This document shows, piece by piece, positions 9,646 through 19,231 of a stretch of DNA of 64,000 nt; position 1 is the stretch's first letter; every line of letters starts with the position of its first letter. This DNA comes from Paraburkholderia sp. BL25I1N1. Its GTDB lineage: Bacteria > Pseudomonadota > Gammaproteobacteria > Burkholderiales > Burkholderiaceae. The stretch covers positions 496,001 through 560,000 of the forward strand of contig NZ_PVZB01000001.1 of NCBI RefSeq assembly GCF_003002025.1. The letters are read 5' to 3'. The position numbers and the translations under genes are program-made. The notes beneath the pieces were generated by a model. The model was given only the letters and a program-made list of their open reading frames with translations, was not told where the DNA came from and made no database searches.

Positions 9646-10224
9646 CTACTCCGTCGGCTTCGACCCAAGCAAAAGTATATCGACCAGCCTCTTCGCGCTT
9701 TGCTGCCAGTCCGGCGCCGACGCGACATTCGAAACGCCGACGAGCGCGCGAAGCAGATCCAGTGGCTCGATATCCGCGCGGATGTCGCCACTCGCCACGG
9801 CGTTCGTGACGAGCAAGTGAATCGCGTCCATGATCTGCGCACCGGACGATTCGAATAGCTTCGTCGGCCCTCCGACGATCGAATTCAATGCCGGCGCGAT
9901 GATCTTCTTCGTCGCGATGTAATCCACGAAGAGCAGCATCCACGATCGCAACGCATCGGGAGGGGGCAGCGAGTCGGACAGTCTGCGCTGCTCCTCGGCA
10001 AGCTTCGCCACCTCCGCACGGTAGACGCTCTCCAGCAGCGCATCGCGCGTGGGGAAGTGCCGGTACAGCGTGCCTGCGCCGACCCCAGCCTGGCGCGCGA
10101 CATCCTCGAGGCTGATTTCGCCGCCGGCGCGCGTGAACGCAGTTTTCGCCTCTTCAAGGATGCGCTCGCGGTTACGCAGCGCGTCCGCTCTGGGTTTTCG
10201 TTCTTTGGGCGTCGAGTCGGTCAT
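9646..10224 (-). CDS. TetR/AcrR family transcriptional regulator
   Basis: The product is a repressor of 192 residues. The N-terminal helix-turn-helix reads from NRERILEEAK to EDVARQAGVGAGTLYRHFPTRDALLE, the standard TetR DNA-binding signature. A helical ligand-binding and dimerisation domain follows. ATG 10224 is used because it places the signature at the usual distance from the start; the longer frame would add 32 basic residues. It is divergent from the SDR at 10346, and the shared intergenic region holds three copies of an octamer, so it probably represses both genes. Confidence 0.93.
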   Translation of the reverse strand: MTDSTPKERKPRADALRNRERILEEAKTAFTRAGGEISLEDVARQAGVGAGTLYRHFPTRDALLESVYRAEVAKLAEEQRRLSDSLPPPDALRSWMLLFVDYIATKKIIAPALNSIVGGPTKLFESSGAQIMDAIHLLVTNAVASGDIRADIEPLDLLRALVGVSNVASAPDWQQSAKRLVDILLLGSKPTE

Positions 10225-10255
10225 TGACAGTTGGGCTCTTGCAAGCGGAGGGTGT

Positions 10256-10294
10256 CTCCGTTTAATATCAAAAAAACGGAGGTAAGCTCCGTTT
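10256..10294. promoter_or_regulatory. Triple half-site operator between the TetR and SDR genes
   Basis: The octamer CTCCGTTT occurs at 10256-10263, inverted as AAACGGAG at 10274-10281, and again directly at 10287-10294. The last two form a perfect palindrome with a 5-base spacer. The first two form a perfect inverted repeat with a 10-base spacer. The region is 32-70 bases before the TetR start and 52-90 bases before the SDR start, so it is the likely TetR operator. Confidence 0.75.
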
Positions 10295-10345
10295 TTATCC
10301 CGGGCGGGGAATGACGTCAATCTTCATTGTGCTGGAGCGGCGGAA

Positions 10346-11323
10346 ATGACTGAGAAATTTGGGGCGACTTCGACGACTGACGACGTGCTCGCAGGCGTCG
10401 ATCTTCATGGCAAGCGAATTCTGGTGACCGGCGTGTCGGCGGGTTTGGGCGTAGAGACGGCGCGGGCACTGGCGGCGCGCGGGGCCAACGTGATCGGCGC
10501 GGCCAGAGATCTGGAAAAAGCCACGCGGGCGATTGCCGATGCGCGGCGGGAGGCCGACGCGGCGGGCGGCAGCATCGAGCTGATCGCGCTCGACCTGGCG
10601 AGCCTCGCGAGCGTCAGGGACTGTGCCGACAAGTTGCGGGAGCAAGGCAAACCGATCGACGTCATCATCGCGAACGCGGGCGTGATGGCGACGCCCTTTG
10701 GCAAGACCGCGGATGGCTTCGAGACGCAGTTCGGCACGAACCATCTGGGGCATTTCGTGCTGGTAAACCGGCTGGCGCCGCTGATCCCATCGGGTGGCCG
10801 AGTCGTGATGCTCGCGTCGTCGGGCCACCGTTTCGCTGACGTGAATCTCGACGACCCGGGCTTCGAGCGAACGCCTTACGACCCGTTCGTTGCCTATGGG
10901 CGCGCCAAGACGGCGAATATTCTCTTTGCGGTGGCATTCGATCAGCGGCATCGAGCGCGCGGCGTTCGCGCCGCCGCGGTTCATCCGGGCGGAATCCACA
11001 CGGAACTCGCTCGTCACATGGACGAAGGCCAGATGACTGCGTTGCTCGAAGGTATCAACAAGCAGCTCGAGTCGGAGGGGAAGGCGCCATTTCAGTTCAA
11101 GACCGTGCCACAGGGGGCCGCGACTTCCGTGTGGGCTGCGGTGGTGGCGGCAGCTGACGCCGTCGGCGGCAGATACTGCGAGAACTGCCATGTCAGCCAA
11201 ACCGTTGCCGACGATGTTGTCATTACACCCGTCAGCGAAGGCGTCCGACACTACGCGCTCGACGCCGCGAACGCTGACGCGCTCTGGCGCAAGAGTGAAG
11301 CAATGGTGGGCGAATCATTCTGA
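10346..11323 (+). CDS. Short-chain dehydrogenase/reductase, retinol dehydrogenase-like
   Basis: This SDR oxidoreductase of 325 residues has TGVSAGLGVETARAL as the glycine-rich cofactor motif, a DLASLASV segment, NAG at the central strand, a catalytic Ser in VMLASSGH and YGRAKTAN supplying Tyr and Lys. The length and the HRFADVNLDDP segment resemble the WWOX/retinol-dehydrogenase/protochlorophyllide-reductase group rather than FabG. The substrate is unknown. It is probably controlled by the divergent TetR protein, which suggests induction by a small molecule that the enzyme processes. Confidence 0.9.
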   Translation: MTEKFGATSTTDDVLAGVDLHGKRILVTGVSAGLGVETARALAARGANVIGAARDLEKATRAIADARREADAAGGSIELIALDLASLASVRDCADKLREQGKPIDVIIANAGVMATPFGKTADGFETQFGTNHLGHFVLVNRLAPLIPSGGRVVMLASSGHRFADVNLDDPGFERTPYDPFVAYGRAKTANILFAVAFDQRHRARGVRAAAVHPGGIHTELARHMDEGQMTALLEGINKQLESEGKAPFQFKTVPQGAATSVWAAVVAAADAVGGRYCENCHVSQTVADDVVITPVSEGVRHYALDAANADALWRKSEAMVGESF

Positions 11324-11589
11324 CGCGACGCTGCGGATGCTACCGAGGTGGTCGTCCGCTGCGCTGTATCGATCCCGTTACAGACCTTCCCATCGCTAGC
11401 GGCCGTTACCCAACGCGAAACGGCGGCGCTCCAATCGCGGTGTAGTATCCCACCATGTCCACGCTATTGCGCGGCCTCGACGGCACTGATGCGGCGCATC
11501 TTGACGAGCCGGTCAAAAGGCCCGCAAAGCGGTCCGACGGCACCTATGCCGGCGTTGGCCGTAACAGTGGCATTGGTGGGATAAACATC

Positions 11590-11991
11590 ATGTCAATCGA
11601 GTGGAAGCGCCGCTTCAAGCTGTTTGTCCAGCGTTTCTGGCAGCCCACCAGCGCATGCATGACCTGCATGCCTGGGAGCTGGGGCAACATCATGAGTCTT
11701 GCCCATTGGACGATCGCATTCCATACCGGTCTGCTCACCGGACTCCTTGCCGTGCTTTTGACCTTCACGCCCGTTGCGAAACTGTATGGGAATCGATATG
11801 GCAATGCGGTGATCGTCGGCTTGCTGACAGCGGTAGGCGACGCCTACGCGCACGCAAGTCACTACCGCATTCCCTATGTCGAGCACATCGTGACGGGTGT
11901 TGTTTCAGGTCTCTTGACGCTGGCTGCTTCATATCTGTTTGAAGACCGCGCGCGACGCCTTCGGGTGGCATGGACCAAGGTTTTCGGATGA
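11590..11991 (+). CDS. Small membrane protein of unknown function
   Basis: The product has 133 residues if it starts at ATG 11590; the open frame begins at 11455. An amphipathic N terminus (MSIEWKRRFKLF) precedes a short segment with two cysteines (CMTCMPGSWG). Then come two or three hydrophobic stretches: AFHTGLLTGLLAVLLTF, AVIVGLLTAVGDA and HIVTGVVSGLLTLAASYLF. It looks like an inner-membrane protein. No family is recognised. GGTGGG upstream is a weak ribosome binding site. Confidence 0.55.
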   Translation: MSIEWKRRFKLFVQRFWQPTSACMTCMPGSWGNIMSLAHWTIAFHTGLLTGLLAVLLTFTPVAKLYGNRYGNAVIVGLLTAVGDAYAHASHYRIPYVEHIVTGVVSGLLTLAASYLFEDRARRLRVAWTKVFG

Positions 11992-12175
11992 CGCTAACGA
12001 CATCTCATGGATGTCTGTAGAGAGCGACATTTCGGCTCTGATAATCGACTTGAGTCATAGTCGCGGTACACCGTACGTTGTACTCAGAATGCTCGACGTG
12101 AAAGTGTCCAGCGCGTCGAGCGCTACGAAGTCGGCCTTTATCGTTCGCGCGATACATATCGCGGTCAATTCGCCT

Positions 12176-12631
12176 TCACTCTGCAATGCGCTTGAAACTG
12201 ACGTAGTAATCGTCGGTGTAATAGCAGTCGCCTGTCTGCTTGCGCGGTCCACCGCATATGATCCGGCGCTGCCCGCGATCCGTCGTCCCAGGCGTGCGAA
12301 CGGTGTATGTGTGGTAATAGCCGCGTGGATGCTGCGGCAGCAATCCCGCGCTGTTACGGAACACGACGCCGTCCTCCGAAAAGGGGAAAGGGCCGCCCGC
12401 TTTGATCAGCCGCAATGTTTCGGCTGCTTCGCCCGGCAACTGTGTTTTGGTGACGGTGCCGAGTGCGCCTGATGCGACGGTTGTACCGCTCGCGCCCTGC
12501 GCCGGCTGAGCCGGCGCCGCGCTCGCGGATGCGCCCGACGCCTCGGTGGCGGTTTGCGATCCCCCCTTGCCGCATCCGCCGAGGATCGCGCTCAAGGCGA
12601 CGATGCAGGAGAAAGCCCACGCTCTTTTCAC
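12176..12631 (-). CDS. RNase Sa/T1-family-like lipoprotein with substituted catalytic residues
   Basis: The 151-residue product has a lipoprotein signal peptide ending in GGC with Cys20 as the lipidation site, then an Ala/Ser-rich linker, then a domain of about 85 residues. This domain aligns with the microbial guanyl-specific ribonucleases RNase Sa/T1 (GGPFPFSEDGVVF, GYYHTYTV, DRGQRRII, YYTDDYYVSF). The expected general base Glu is Thr108, the general acid His is Tyr142, and the guanine-recognising Glu is Ala95; the arginines R119 and R123 remain. Activity is therefore doubtful. The start is GTG with GAGGAG upstream. No barstar-like inhibitor gene is next to it. Confidence 0.82.
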   Translation of the reverse strand: MKRAWAFSCIVALSAILGGCGKGGSQTATEASGASASAAPAQPAQGASGTTVASGALGTVTKTQLPGEAAETLRLIKAGGPFPFSEDGVVFRNSAGLLPQHPRGYYHTYTVRTPGTTDRGQRRIICGGPRKQTGDCYYTDDYYVSFKRIAE

Positions 12632-13055
12632 GAAACGGGTCTCCTCTCGTTGACCGCAATTCGACGACCGGAATAGACGTAAAGGTATCGCTAATGGCGG
12701 AGCAAATCAACGCGGATCATGATCCGCAATGAGGCCACCATCCGCGCCCGCAGCCGATCGCGCAATCCGGCGTGGCGATCCTTCTGCGCCTTGCGTGAAA
12801 ACACGAACCCGTCTGGTCGGACATTTTGTGGTTTTCCCTTATTTAAAAAAATCCTTTTCCCGCTTCCCGCGGCCCTTTGCAAGTCGCTTATAGCGAATAA
12901 AGTCCGGGATTTTTTGTGTGCACTACCGCGCATACTTGGTGCAGCCTGTGCCGTACTGTTGCGTCAGGGAAAGGACCAATACCGTTAATCGCACATTTCC
13001 CTCGTTCGAATCCGCTTCCTGGCGGTCAAATAAAACCACGTGACGAGACGTGCCC
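12632..13055. other. Intergenic region upstream of the exopolysaccharide locus
   Basis: This AT-richer stretch holds two overlapping opposed open frames (12691-12933 minus, 12719-12988 plus) with no family resemblance. A weak promoter-like pair, TTGCAA at 12877-12882 and TAAAGT at 12898-12903 with a 15-base spacer, could drive the locus. The transcript leader before the first gene would then be about 145 bases. No JUMPstart/ops element was seen. Confidence 0.4.
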
Positions 13056-15299
13056 ATGAAACTCAAATATCAAGCGTCAGAGGGATTATCCGAACGTAAC
13101 GACGAATTCGATCCTGGATCGATCATCGATACGTTGATTAATCACCGAAAAATGATTGTCGCTATAACAATGGCATTCATTCTGGTGGGCGCGCTGTACG
13201 CGTTTTGTGCGACGCCCATCTATCGAGCCAGTATTTCGATCAGGGTGGAGGACAATTCGCCAACCGCACTGCCGGATTCCAAGGACCTGGTGCGCAATGC
13301 GTCGTCGCTGTTCCAGGAGAAGTCCTCGGCGGAAAGCGAAATGCAGATCCTGAGGTCGAAAGCCATCGCCATGCAGACGGTGGATTACCTCAAGCTCTAC
13401 ATCGACGCCGAGCCGAAGCGCCTGCCGGTGCTCGGCGGCCTGATCGCGCGGCACACCGACACACGCATGACGCCTGGAATCTTCGGCTGGGGCGGCTTCG
13501 TCTGGGGTGACGAATCGATCAGCGTGACGACGTTCGAAGTGCCGAGGAAGCAGGAAGGCAACCCGTACACCGTCACCGCATTGACCGGCGGCCAGTACCA
13601 GTTGCGCGGGCCGGGCCTGGAGCAGCCGGTCACCGGACACGTGGGCGTCGACGAGCAATTCGAAACCAGCCACGGGCCGGTCAATCTGCTCGTGAGCAAG
13701 ATCGACGGCGAGAGCGGGGCGGAGTTCAAGCTCACGCGACACTCGCGTCAGCAAGCCCTGGAACAACTGCAAAAGGGCCTGCAGATCGACGAGCAAGGCA
13801 ACAAGTCGAATGTGCTGGGCGTCATGCTGGAAGGCCGCGACCCGGTTCTCGTGACCAACATCCTCAACGATATCGGCGCGGTGTATGTGCGTCAGAACGT
13901 GAATCAGAAGGGTGCCAACGCCGAGAAGTCGCTGAACTACCTCGAGCAGCAGCTGCCCGGTGCGAAGCGCCAGATGGAGCAGGCGGAAGAAGCCTACAAC
14001 ACCTATCGCAACAGTCACGGCCTGCTGGATGCCGACGAGGAAAGCCGGCTCATCCTGCGCCAGGCTACTGAAGCGGACTCGCGCCTCTATGACCTGAAGC
14101 GTCAGCGCCAGGACCTCACGGCTCACCTGACCGCCGAGCACCCGAGCGTGGTGGCGATCGATCAGCAGATCGCCAGCACCAACAAGTACGTCGAGAGTCT
14201 CGCGGCACGCGTCAAGTCCATGCCGTCGGCGGAGCAAGGCGCGCTGCGCCTGATGCGCGACATGCGCATGACTTCGGACATGTACGCGGCGTTGCGCAGC
14301 AACATCGACACCCTGCGGCTGGTCAAAGCCGGTCAATCCGCTTCGGTGCAGTTGCTGGATACCGCGGACGTCCCCGAGCGGCCGGTCAAACCGGCAAAAA
14401 CCCTCGTGCTGCTGATCGCCGCGGTGCTGGGGCTGTTCGTCGCTATCGGGCTGGCCTTCCTGCGTGACTACCTGTTCAAGGGCGAAGCCGATCCGGAAGA
14501 GCTGGAATCGCGCACCGGCCTGACTGTGTACGCGACGATTCCGGTCAGTGCCCAGCAGGAGCAACTGACGCAGAAAATGGCGATCCGCGGCCCCGAGAAA
14601 CTGGCTCTGGCTTTCCGCTACCCGATGGACCCGGCTGTCGAAGCTCTGCGCACGATGCGGGCAGCACTGCAATTCGCGCTGAACGGCGAGCGCAACAACG
14701 TGGTGATGCTCGCGGGGCCGCTGCCGGGTATCGGCAAGTCGTTCCTGTCGGCCAATCTCGGCACCTTGCTCGCCTCGGGCGGCAAGCGTGTGCTGCTGGT
14801 GGACGGCGACTTGCGTCGCGGCCATCTGAACCAGTACTTCGGCTTGCAACGCGGCGCGGGGCTGGCCGATCTGATCACGGGCGAACGTTCGCTCGAAGAT
14901 ACCGTGCACAAGGACGTTCTGCCGAATCTCGACGTCCTGCAGTGCGGCGAGTATCCGCACGACCCGGCCGAACTGCTGTTGAGCGCCAATTTCAGGGCAA
15001 CCATTCGCGCCGCTTCGGAACAGTACGACATTGTGCTGCTCGACGCGCCCGCCATTCTCGCCGTGTCCGACACGGTGACCATGGCGCCGGTCGCCGATTC
15101 GATCTTCATGGTCGCGCGTTTCGCCGATACGCGTGCTGGAGAGATCTCGGAATCGGTCAAGCGTCTGGCGCAAACCGGTTCGAAAGTCGAAGGCATTCTG
15201 CTGAACGGATTCAAGGTGAGCCGCGGCAACTACGCCCAGTCGCGCCGGTACGGCGCCTACGCATACGACGCCTACTACTCCGATTCGGTCGCGAAATAA
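13056..15299 (+). CDS. Polysaccharide chain-length/tyrosine autokinase (Wzc/BceF type)
   Basis: This bacterial tyrosine kinase fused to a polysaccharide co-polymerase has 747 residues. The first membrane segment is about residues 31-50 (MIVAITMAFILVGALYAF). A long periplasmic Wzz domain with coiled-coil follows, and the second membrane segment is TLVLLIAAVLGLFVAIGLAFL. The cytoplasmic kinase has Walker A GPLPGIGKSFLSANL (Lys561), Walker A' LLVDGDLRRG and Walker B VLLDAP. A C-terminal cluster of seven tyrosines is the autophosphorylation tail. It controls export and chain length of the polymer made by the downstream genes. No Wza exporter or Wzb phosphatase gene lies in the locus. Confidence 0.95.
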   Translation: MKLKYQASEGLSERNDEFDPGSIIDTLINHRKMIVAITMAFILVGALYAFCATPIYRASISIRVEDNSPTALPDSKDLVRNASSLFQEKSSAESEMQILRSKAIAMQTVDYLKLYIDAEPKRLPVLGGLIARHTDTRMTPGIFGWGGFVWGDESISVTTFEVPRKQEGNPYTVTALTGGQYQLRGPGLEQPVTGHVGVDEQFETSHGPVNLLVSKIDGESGAEFKLTRHSRQQALEQLQKGLQIDEQGNKSNVLGVMLEGRDPVLVTNILNDIGAVYVRQNVNQKGANAEKSLNYLEQQLPGAKRQMEQAEEAYNTYRNSHGLLDADEESRLILRQATEADSRLYDLKRQRQDLTAHLTAEHPSVVAIDQQIASTNKYVESLAARVKSMPSAEQGALRLMRDMRMTSDMYAALRSNIDTLRLVKAGQSASVQLLDTADVPERPVKPAKTLVLLIAAVLGLFVAIGLAFLRDYLFKGEADPEELESRTGLTVYATIPVSAQQEQLTQKMAIRGPEKLALAFRYPMDPAVEALRTMRAALQFALNGERNNVVMLAGPLPGIGKSFLSANLGTLLASGGKRVLLVDGDLRRGHLNQYFGLQRGAGLADLITGERSLEDTVHKDVLPNLDVLQCGEYPHDPAELLLSANFRATIRAASEQYDIVLLDAPAILAVSDTVTMAPVADSIFMVARFADTRAGEISESVKRLAQTGSKVEGILLNGFKVSRGNYAQSRRYGAYAYDAYYSDSVAK

Positions 15300-15308
15300 C
15301 GCGCGTAG

Positions 15309-15348
15309 CCCCGGGCAAAGATTCAGTCCTGCTGAGTCGTGCCCGGGG
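15309..15348 (+). other. Intercistronic stem-loop between the wzc-like gene and tviB
   Basis: CCCCGGGCA (15309-15317) pairs perfectly with TGCCCGGGG (15340-15348), and the interior GATTCAG/CTGAGTC extends the stem with one G-U pair. There is no T tract, so it is more likely an RNA processing or partial attenuation site than a full terminator. It fills most of the 92-base gap between the kinase gene and the sugar-nucleotide genes. Confidence 0.6.
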
Positions 15349-15391
15349 TTCGGACAAAGACGCGAATCCATAATAAAGGGGAGCAAGAATC

Positions 15392-16669
15392 ATGCATTCG
15401 ATAAACGAGCTGAAACTCGCCGTGATCGGTCTGGGCTATGTCGGCTTGCCGCTTGCGGTGGAGTTCAGCAAGCATCGCCCGGTAGTGGGTTTCGACATCA
15501 ACGGCGCCCGCATCTCGGCGCTGCGTGAAGGACGGGACGTCACACTCGAAGTCTGCAATGAAGAACTGGCCGCTGCCACGGGCATGACGTTCACGTCCGA
15601 CGTGCAGGAGTTGAAAGCCTGCAACGTGTTCATCGCAACCGTTCCGACGCCGATCGACGACTACAAGCGGCCCGATCTCAGGCCCTTGATCGGCGCCAGC
15701 GAAACCATCGGCAGCGTGCTGAAAAAGAACGACGTGGTCATCTACGAATCGACCGTCTATCCGGGTGCGACGGAAGAAGAGTGCGTGCCGGTTCTCGAGC
15801 GGGTCTCGGGGCTGAAATTCAACGTGGATTTCTTTGTCGGCTACAGTCCGGAGCGCATCAATCCGGGCGACAAGGCGCACCGCGTGACGGATATCCGCAA
15901 AGTCACTTCGGGATCGACACCGGAAACCGCCGAACTCGTCGATCAGCTGTATCGCGAGATTATCGTCGCGGGAACGCACAAGGCGAGCAGCATTCGCGTC
16001 GCCGAGGCGGCCAAGGTCATCGAGAACACGCAGCGCGACGTCAACATCGCGCTGATCAACGAACTGTCGATCATCTTCAACAAGATGGGAATCGACACGG
16101 AGTCGGTCTTGCTGGCAGCCGGAACCAAATGGAACTTCCTGCCATTCAGGCCGGGTCTGGTGGGCGGGCATTGCATCGGCGTCGATCCGTATTACCTGAC
16201 GCACAAGGCGCAGGCGATCGGCTATCACCCGGAGATCATCCTCGCCGGCCGGCGTCTGAACGACAGCATGGGCGGGTATGTCGCGTCGCAACTCGTGAAG
16301 GCGTTGACCAAGCGGCAGATCGGCGTCTCCGGGGCCCGCGTGCTGATCATGGGGCTGACCTTCAAGGAAAATTGTCCGGACCTGCGCAACACCAAGGTCG
16401 TCGACATTGTTGCCGAGTTGCGCGAGTACGGCGTTGAAGTCGATGTCTACGATCCATGGGTCTCGAAGGAAGACGCCCGTCGCGAACACAACCTGGACCC
16501 GATCGAGCATCCCGCCAAAGGTGTCTACGACGCGACGATCCTGGCCGTCGCGCACAGCCGGTTCCTGGAATTGGGCGTGGAAGCCATTCGCGTCTTCGGT
16601 AAGCCTGAGCATGTGCTGTACGACCTGAAATACCTGCTGCCTCCCGAGGCCAGCGATCTGCGTCTCTAA
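15392..16669 (+). CDS. tviB: UDP-N-acetylhexosamine 6-dehydrogenase (TviB/WbpO type)
   Basis: This nucleotide-sugar dehydrogenase has 425 residues. The N-terminal NAD domain has [13 protein letters not shown], and IATVPTPID and [15 protein letters not shown] follow. The catalytic Cys is in [14 protein letters not shown], and the C-terminal UDP-binding domain has [16 protein letters not shown]. The sequence is of the TviB/VipA class, which oxidises UDP-GlcNAc or UDP-GalNAc at C6, rather than UDP-glucose dehydrogenase. The adjacent TviC-type epimerase reinforces this and points to UDP-GalNAcA as the product. AAAGGGGAGC precedes the start. Confidence 0.88.
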   Translation: MHSINELKLAVIGLGYVGLPLAVEFSKHRPVVGFDINGARISALREGRDVTLEVCNEELAAATGMTFTSDVQELKACNVFIATVPTPIDDYKRPDLRPLIGASETIGSVLKKNDVVIYESTVYPGATEEECVPVLERVSGLKFNVDFFVGYSPERINPGDKAHRVTDIRKVTSGSTPETAELVDQLYREIIVAGTHKASSIRVAEAAKVIENTQRDVNIALINELSIIFNKMGIDTESVLLAAGTKWNFLPFRPGLVGGHCIGVDPYYLTHKAQAIGYHPEIILAGRRLNDSMGGYVASQLVKALTKRQIGVSGARVLIMGLTFKENCPDLRNTKVVDIVAELREYGVEVDVYDPWVSKEDARREHNLDPIEHPAKGVYDATILAVAHSRFLELGVEAIRVFGKPEHVLYDLKYLLPPEASDLRL

Positions 16670-16746
16670 CCCATGCCAGATGCCGCGCACATCGCACGCA
16701 ACGCCATCACGACGTGATGGCTTCCTCATCTGATCCGGAGGCACTG

Positions 16747-17778
16747 ATGCCAGATCGCTACGACACAATACGGCAACAACTCGCCGGGCGCCCGCAGCAG
16801 TGGCTGATTACCGGCGTGGCCGGTTTCATCGGCTCGAATCTGCTGGAGGCGCTGCTCAAGCTCGATCAGTCCGTGGTCGGACTCGACAACTTTTCCACCG
16901 GCTACCAGCGCAATCTCGACGAAGTACGCTCCGTCGTTTCGCCGGAGCAATGGAAGCGCTTCAGGTTCATTGAAGGCGATATCCGCCGGCTGGAAGACTG
17001 CGTGAGCGCCGTTCATGGCGTCGATCACGTGCTGCACGAGGCGGCGCTGGGTTCGGTTCCGCGTTCGGTGGCCGACCCGATCGCGACCCACGAGGTGAAC
17101 ATCAGCGGCTTCCTCAATATGCTGGTGGCCGCGCGCGATGCGCAGGTGTCGAGCTTCACGTATGCCGCGTCGAGCTCGACGTATGGCGACCATCCAGGCT
17201 TGCCGAAAGTCGAAGACCAGATCGGCCAGCCGCTTTCGCCGTACGCCGTCACCAAGTACGCTAATGAACTGTACGCGTCGGTGTTTGCTCGTGCGTACGG
17301 CTTCAAGACGATCGGCCTGCGCTACTTCAATGCATTCGGAAAGCGCCAGGATCCGGACGGGGCGTATGCCGCGGTCATTCCCAAATGGACGGCGGCGCTG
17401 ATTGCCGGCGACGACGTCCTGATCAATGGCGACGGCGAAACCAGCCGGGACTTCTGCTTCGTCGACAACGTGGTGCAGGCGAACATCCTCGCGGCGATGT
17501 CGGACGAGCCGGCCAGGAACGAGGTGTACAACGTTGCCGTCGGCGATCGCACGACCTTGATCCAGCTCTACGACGGCTTGCGGGTCGTGCTTTCCGACAA
17601 CGGCGTGCGCTGCGACAGGCGTCCGGTGTTCGGCCCGTTTCGCGCCGGCGATGTCAGGCATTCACAGGCCAATGTCGAGAAGGCCGAACGGCTTCTGGGC
17701 TATGAAAACAGAATCCCCTTCGTCGAAGGCTTGTCCAGAGCGATGCCCTGGTACATCGAATTCGTATCGAAACGGTAA
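16747..17778 (+). CDS. tviC: UDP-GlcNAc/UDP-GlcNAcA C4-epimerase (TviC/WbpP type)
   Basis: This extended SDR epimerase has 343 residues. [16 protein letters not shown] is the NAD motif, [13 protein letters not shown] is the segment characteristic of WbpP/TviC, and [15 protein letters not shown] with [12 protein letters not shown] provides the catalytic Ser, Tyr and Lys. [21 protein letters not shown] also matches UDP-GlcNAc 4-epimerases. CGGAGG sits just before ATG 16747. With TviB it should supply UDP-GalNAcA, the sugar of Salmonella Vi antigen and some Pseudomonas O-antigens. The order of the two steps cannot be told from sequence. Confidence 0.9.
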   Translation: MPDRYDTIRQQLAGRPQQWLITGVAGFIGSNLLEALLKLDQSVVGLDNFSTGYQRNLDEVRSVVSPEQWKRFRFIEGDIRRLEDCVSAVHGVDHVLHEAALGSVPRSVADPIATHEVNISGFLNMLVAARDAQVSSFTYAASSSTYGDHPGLPKVEDQIGQPLSPYAVTKYANELYASVFARAYGFKTIGLRYFNAFGKRQDPDGAYAAVIPKWTAALIAGDDVLINGDGETSRDFCFVDNVVQANILAAMSDEPARNEVYNVAVGDRTTLIQLYDGLRVVLSDNGVRCDRRPVFGPFRAGDVRHSQANVEKAERLLGYENRIPFVEGLSRAMPWYIEFVSKR

Positions 17779-17863
17779 TGCCTTCAGTCGCCCAAGTTCA
17801 CCGGCCCACTCGGCATGACAGGCTCATGCGCGGCGCGCCGATTCTTTTAAGGCGGTAACGTCA

Positions 17864-19231
17864 ATGTCTCAGATCGCAGGTTGGCGAAACCGTCTTGCGC
17901 AGATTCACCCTGACCATAGCCGGATCGCACGCAGTGCGGTCTGGGTTTCCATGTTCGCGCTCATCGGCAAATCGGCGGGCGCGCTCAAGGAAATGGCGAT
18001 CGCGTATCGCTATGGCATCAGCAATGTCGTCGATGCCTATCAGCTCACGCTCACGCTGATCACCTGGCTGCCGGCCACGTTCGTCGCGGTGCTGAGCGTC
18101 GTGCTCGTGCCGGCGCTGGTCGAGCTGCGTTCGAGGCCCAAACAGGAGCAGGCGAAGTTTCTCGGCGAACTCGACGTGATGGCGATAGCCGTCGGCGTGG
18201 CGTTCGCGGTCCTTCTCTACTTCTCCTGGCCGTATGCGCTGGACCTGATGGCGCGCAACCTGTCGGAAGAAACCCGCGTGATGTCGCGCAGGATGATGCT
18301 CGGCATGGCGCCGGTCGGCATCGTCATGCTGACGATCTGCGTCTATGCGGCCCGCCTGCAGGCGCGCGAAAAGCACGTCAACACGCTGCTGGAGTGCGTG
18401 CCGGCACTCGTGCTGCTGGGCTTCGTGCTCGTCTGGCACGATGCAAGCTCGCCGGCGCCGTTGATCTGGGGCAGCACGCTCGGCTTCATCCTCCAGGCAG
18501 TGCTATTGGGCGTGCTCTCCGGGCGCGCCGATCAGATCCGCGCGCGGCTCAGCTTCTCTCTCAGCTCACCGCAGTGGCCGCACATGTACCGCGCGGTCGG
18601 TGTGTTCATGATCGGCCAGCTCGTCATGAGTCTGGCCACGCCGCTGGATCAGTATTTCGTGGCCGGTCTCGGCGACGGCAACATCGCGACGCTCGGTTAT
18701 GCGAGCCGCGTGCTCGGCCTGCTGGTCAGCATGGGTGCGGTGGCGATCAGCCGGGCGACCTTGCCGGTTTTATCCGAGCTGTTGAGTGCAGGAGATAACG
18801 TTCGTGCCCGAAGCATCGCGCTAAAGTGGTCGCTGTTCATGCTGGCGATCAGCGGCGTGGTGGTGGTGGCGGCGTGGCTTCTCGCGCCGTTCGTCGTGAA
18901 GCTGCTATTTCAGCGCGGCGCCTTTAGCGCAGCCGATACGCTGGCGGTGTCCAGCCTGTTTCGCTGGGGATTGATTCAGATTCCTTTCTATTTCTCGGTG
19001 CTGGTGCTGGTGCAGCTTTTCGCGAGCCAAGGTCGCTTCAAGGCAATGGCTTTGATCGCGGTCGTGAACTTTGCAGTAAAGGCAGTCGCGAATTTTTTCC
19101 TGATTCGTTGGCTCGGCATTACGGGGGTTGTCCTTGCAACCGGTGTCATGGGCGCCAGTTCGTTCGTTTGCTATCTGTCTCTCACGCTGTCACACGGATC
19201 ATTAGAGAATAAAAAGGCAGGTCCGCTATGA
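17864..19231 (+). CDS. MurJ/MviN-like lipid-linked oligosaccharide flippase (Wzx role)
   Basis: This polytopic protein of 455 residues has about 13 hydrophobic segments and belongs to the MviN/MurJ branch of the MOP superfamily. RSAVWVSMFALIGKSAGALKE starts the first helix, LATPLDQYFVAGLGDGNIATLGYASRV is the conserved central region, and LLFQRGAFSAADTLAVS is the MurJ-type motif. In this locus it most likely flips the undecaprenyl-diphosphate-linked repeat unit, replacing a classical Wzx. Its stop overlaps the next start (ATGA), so the two are translationally coupled. Confidence 0.88.
   Translation: MSQIAGWRNRLAQIHPDHSRIARSAVWVSMFALIGKSAGALKEMAIAYRYGISNVVDAYQLTLTLITWLPATFVAVLSVVLVPALVELRSRPKQEQAKFLGELDVMAIAVGVAFAVLLYFSWPYALDLMARNLSEETRVMSRRMMLGMAPVGIVMLTICVYAARLQAREKHVNTLLECVPALVLLGFVLVWHDASSPAPLIWGSTLGFILQAVLLGVLSGRADQIRARLSFSLSSPQWPHMYRAVGVFMIGQLVMSLATPLDQYFVAGLGDGNIATLGYASRVLGLLVSMGAVAISRATLPVLSELLSAGDNVRARSIALKWSLFMLAISGVVVVAAWLLAPFVVKLLFQRGAFSAADTLAVSSLFRWGLIQIPFYFSVLVLVQLFASQGRFKAMALIAVVNFAVKAVANFFLIRWLGITGVVLATGVMGASSFVCYLSLTLSHGSLENKKAGPL

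Noticed and set aside
12691..12988. Opposed frames of 80 and 89 codons before the exopolysaccharide locus
   Set aside because: They overlap each other, lack ribosome binding sites and have no recognisable pattern.
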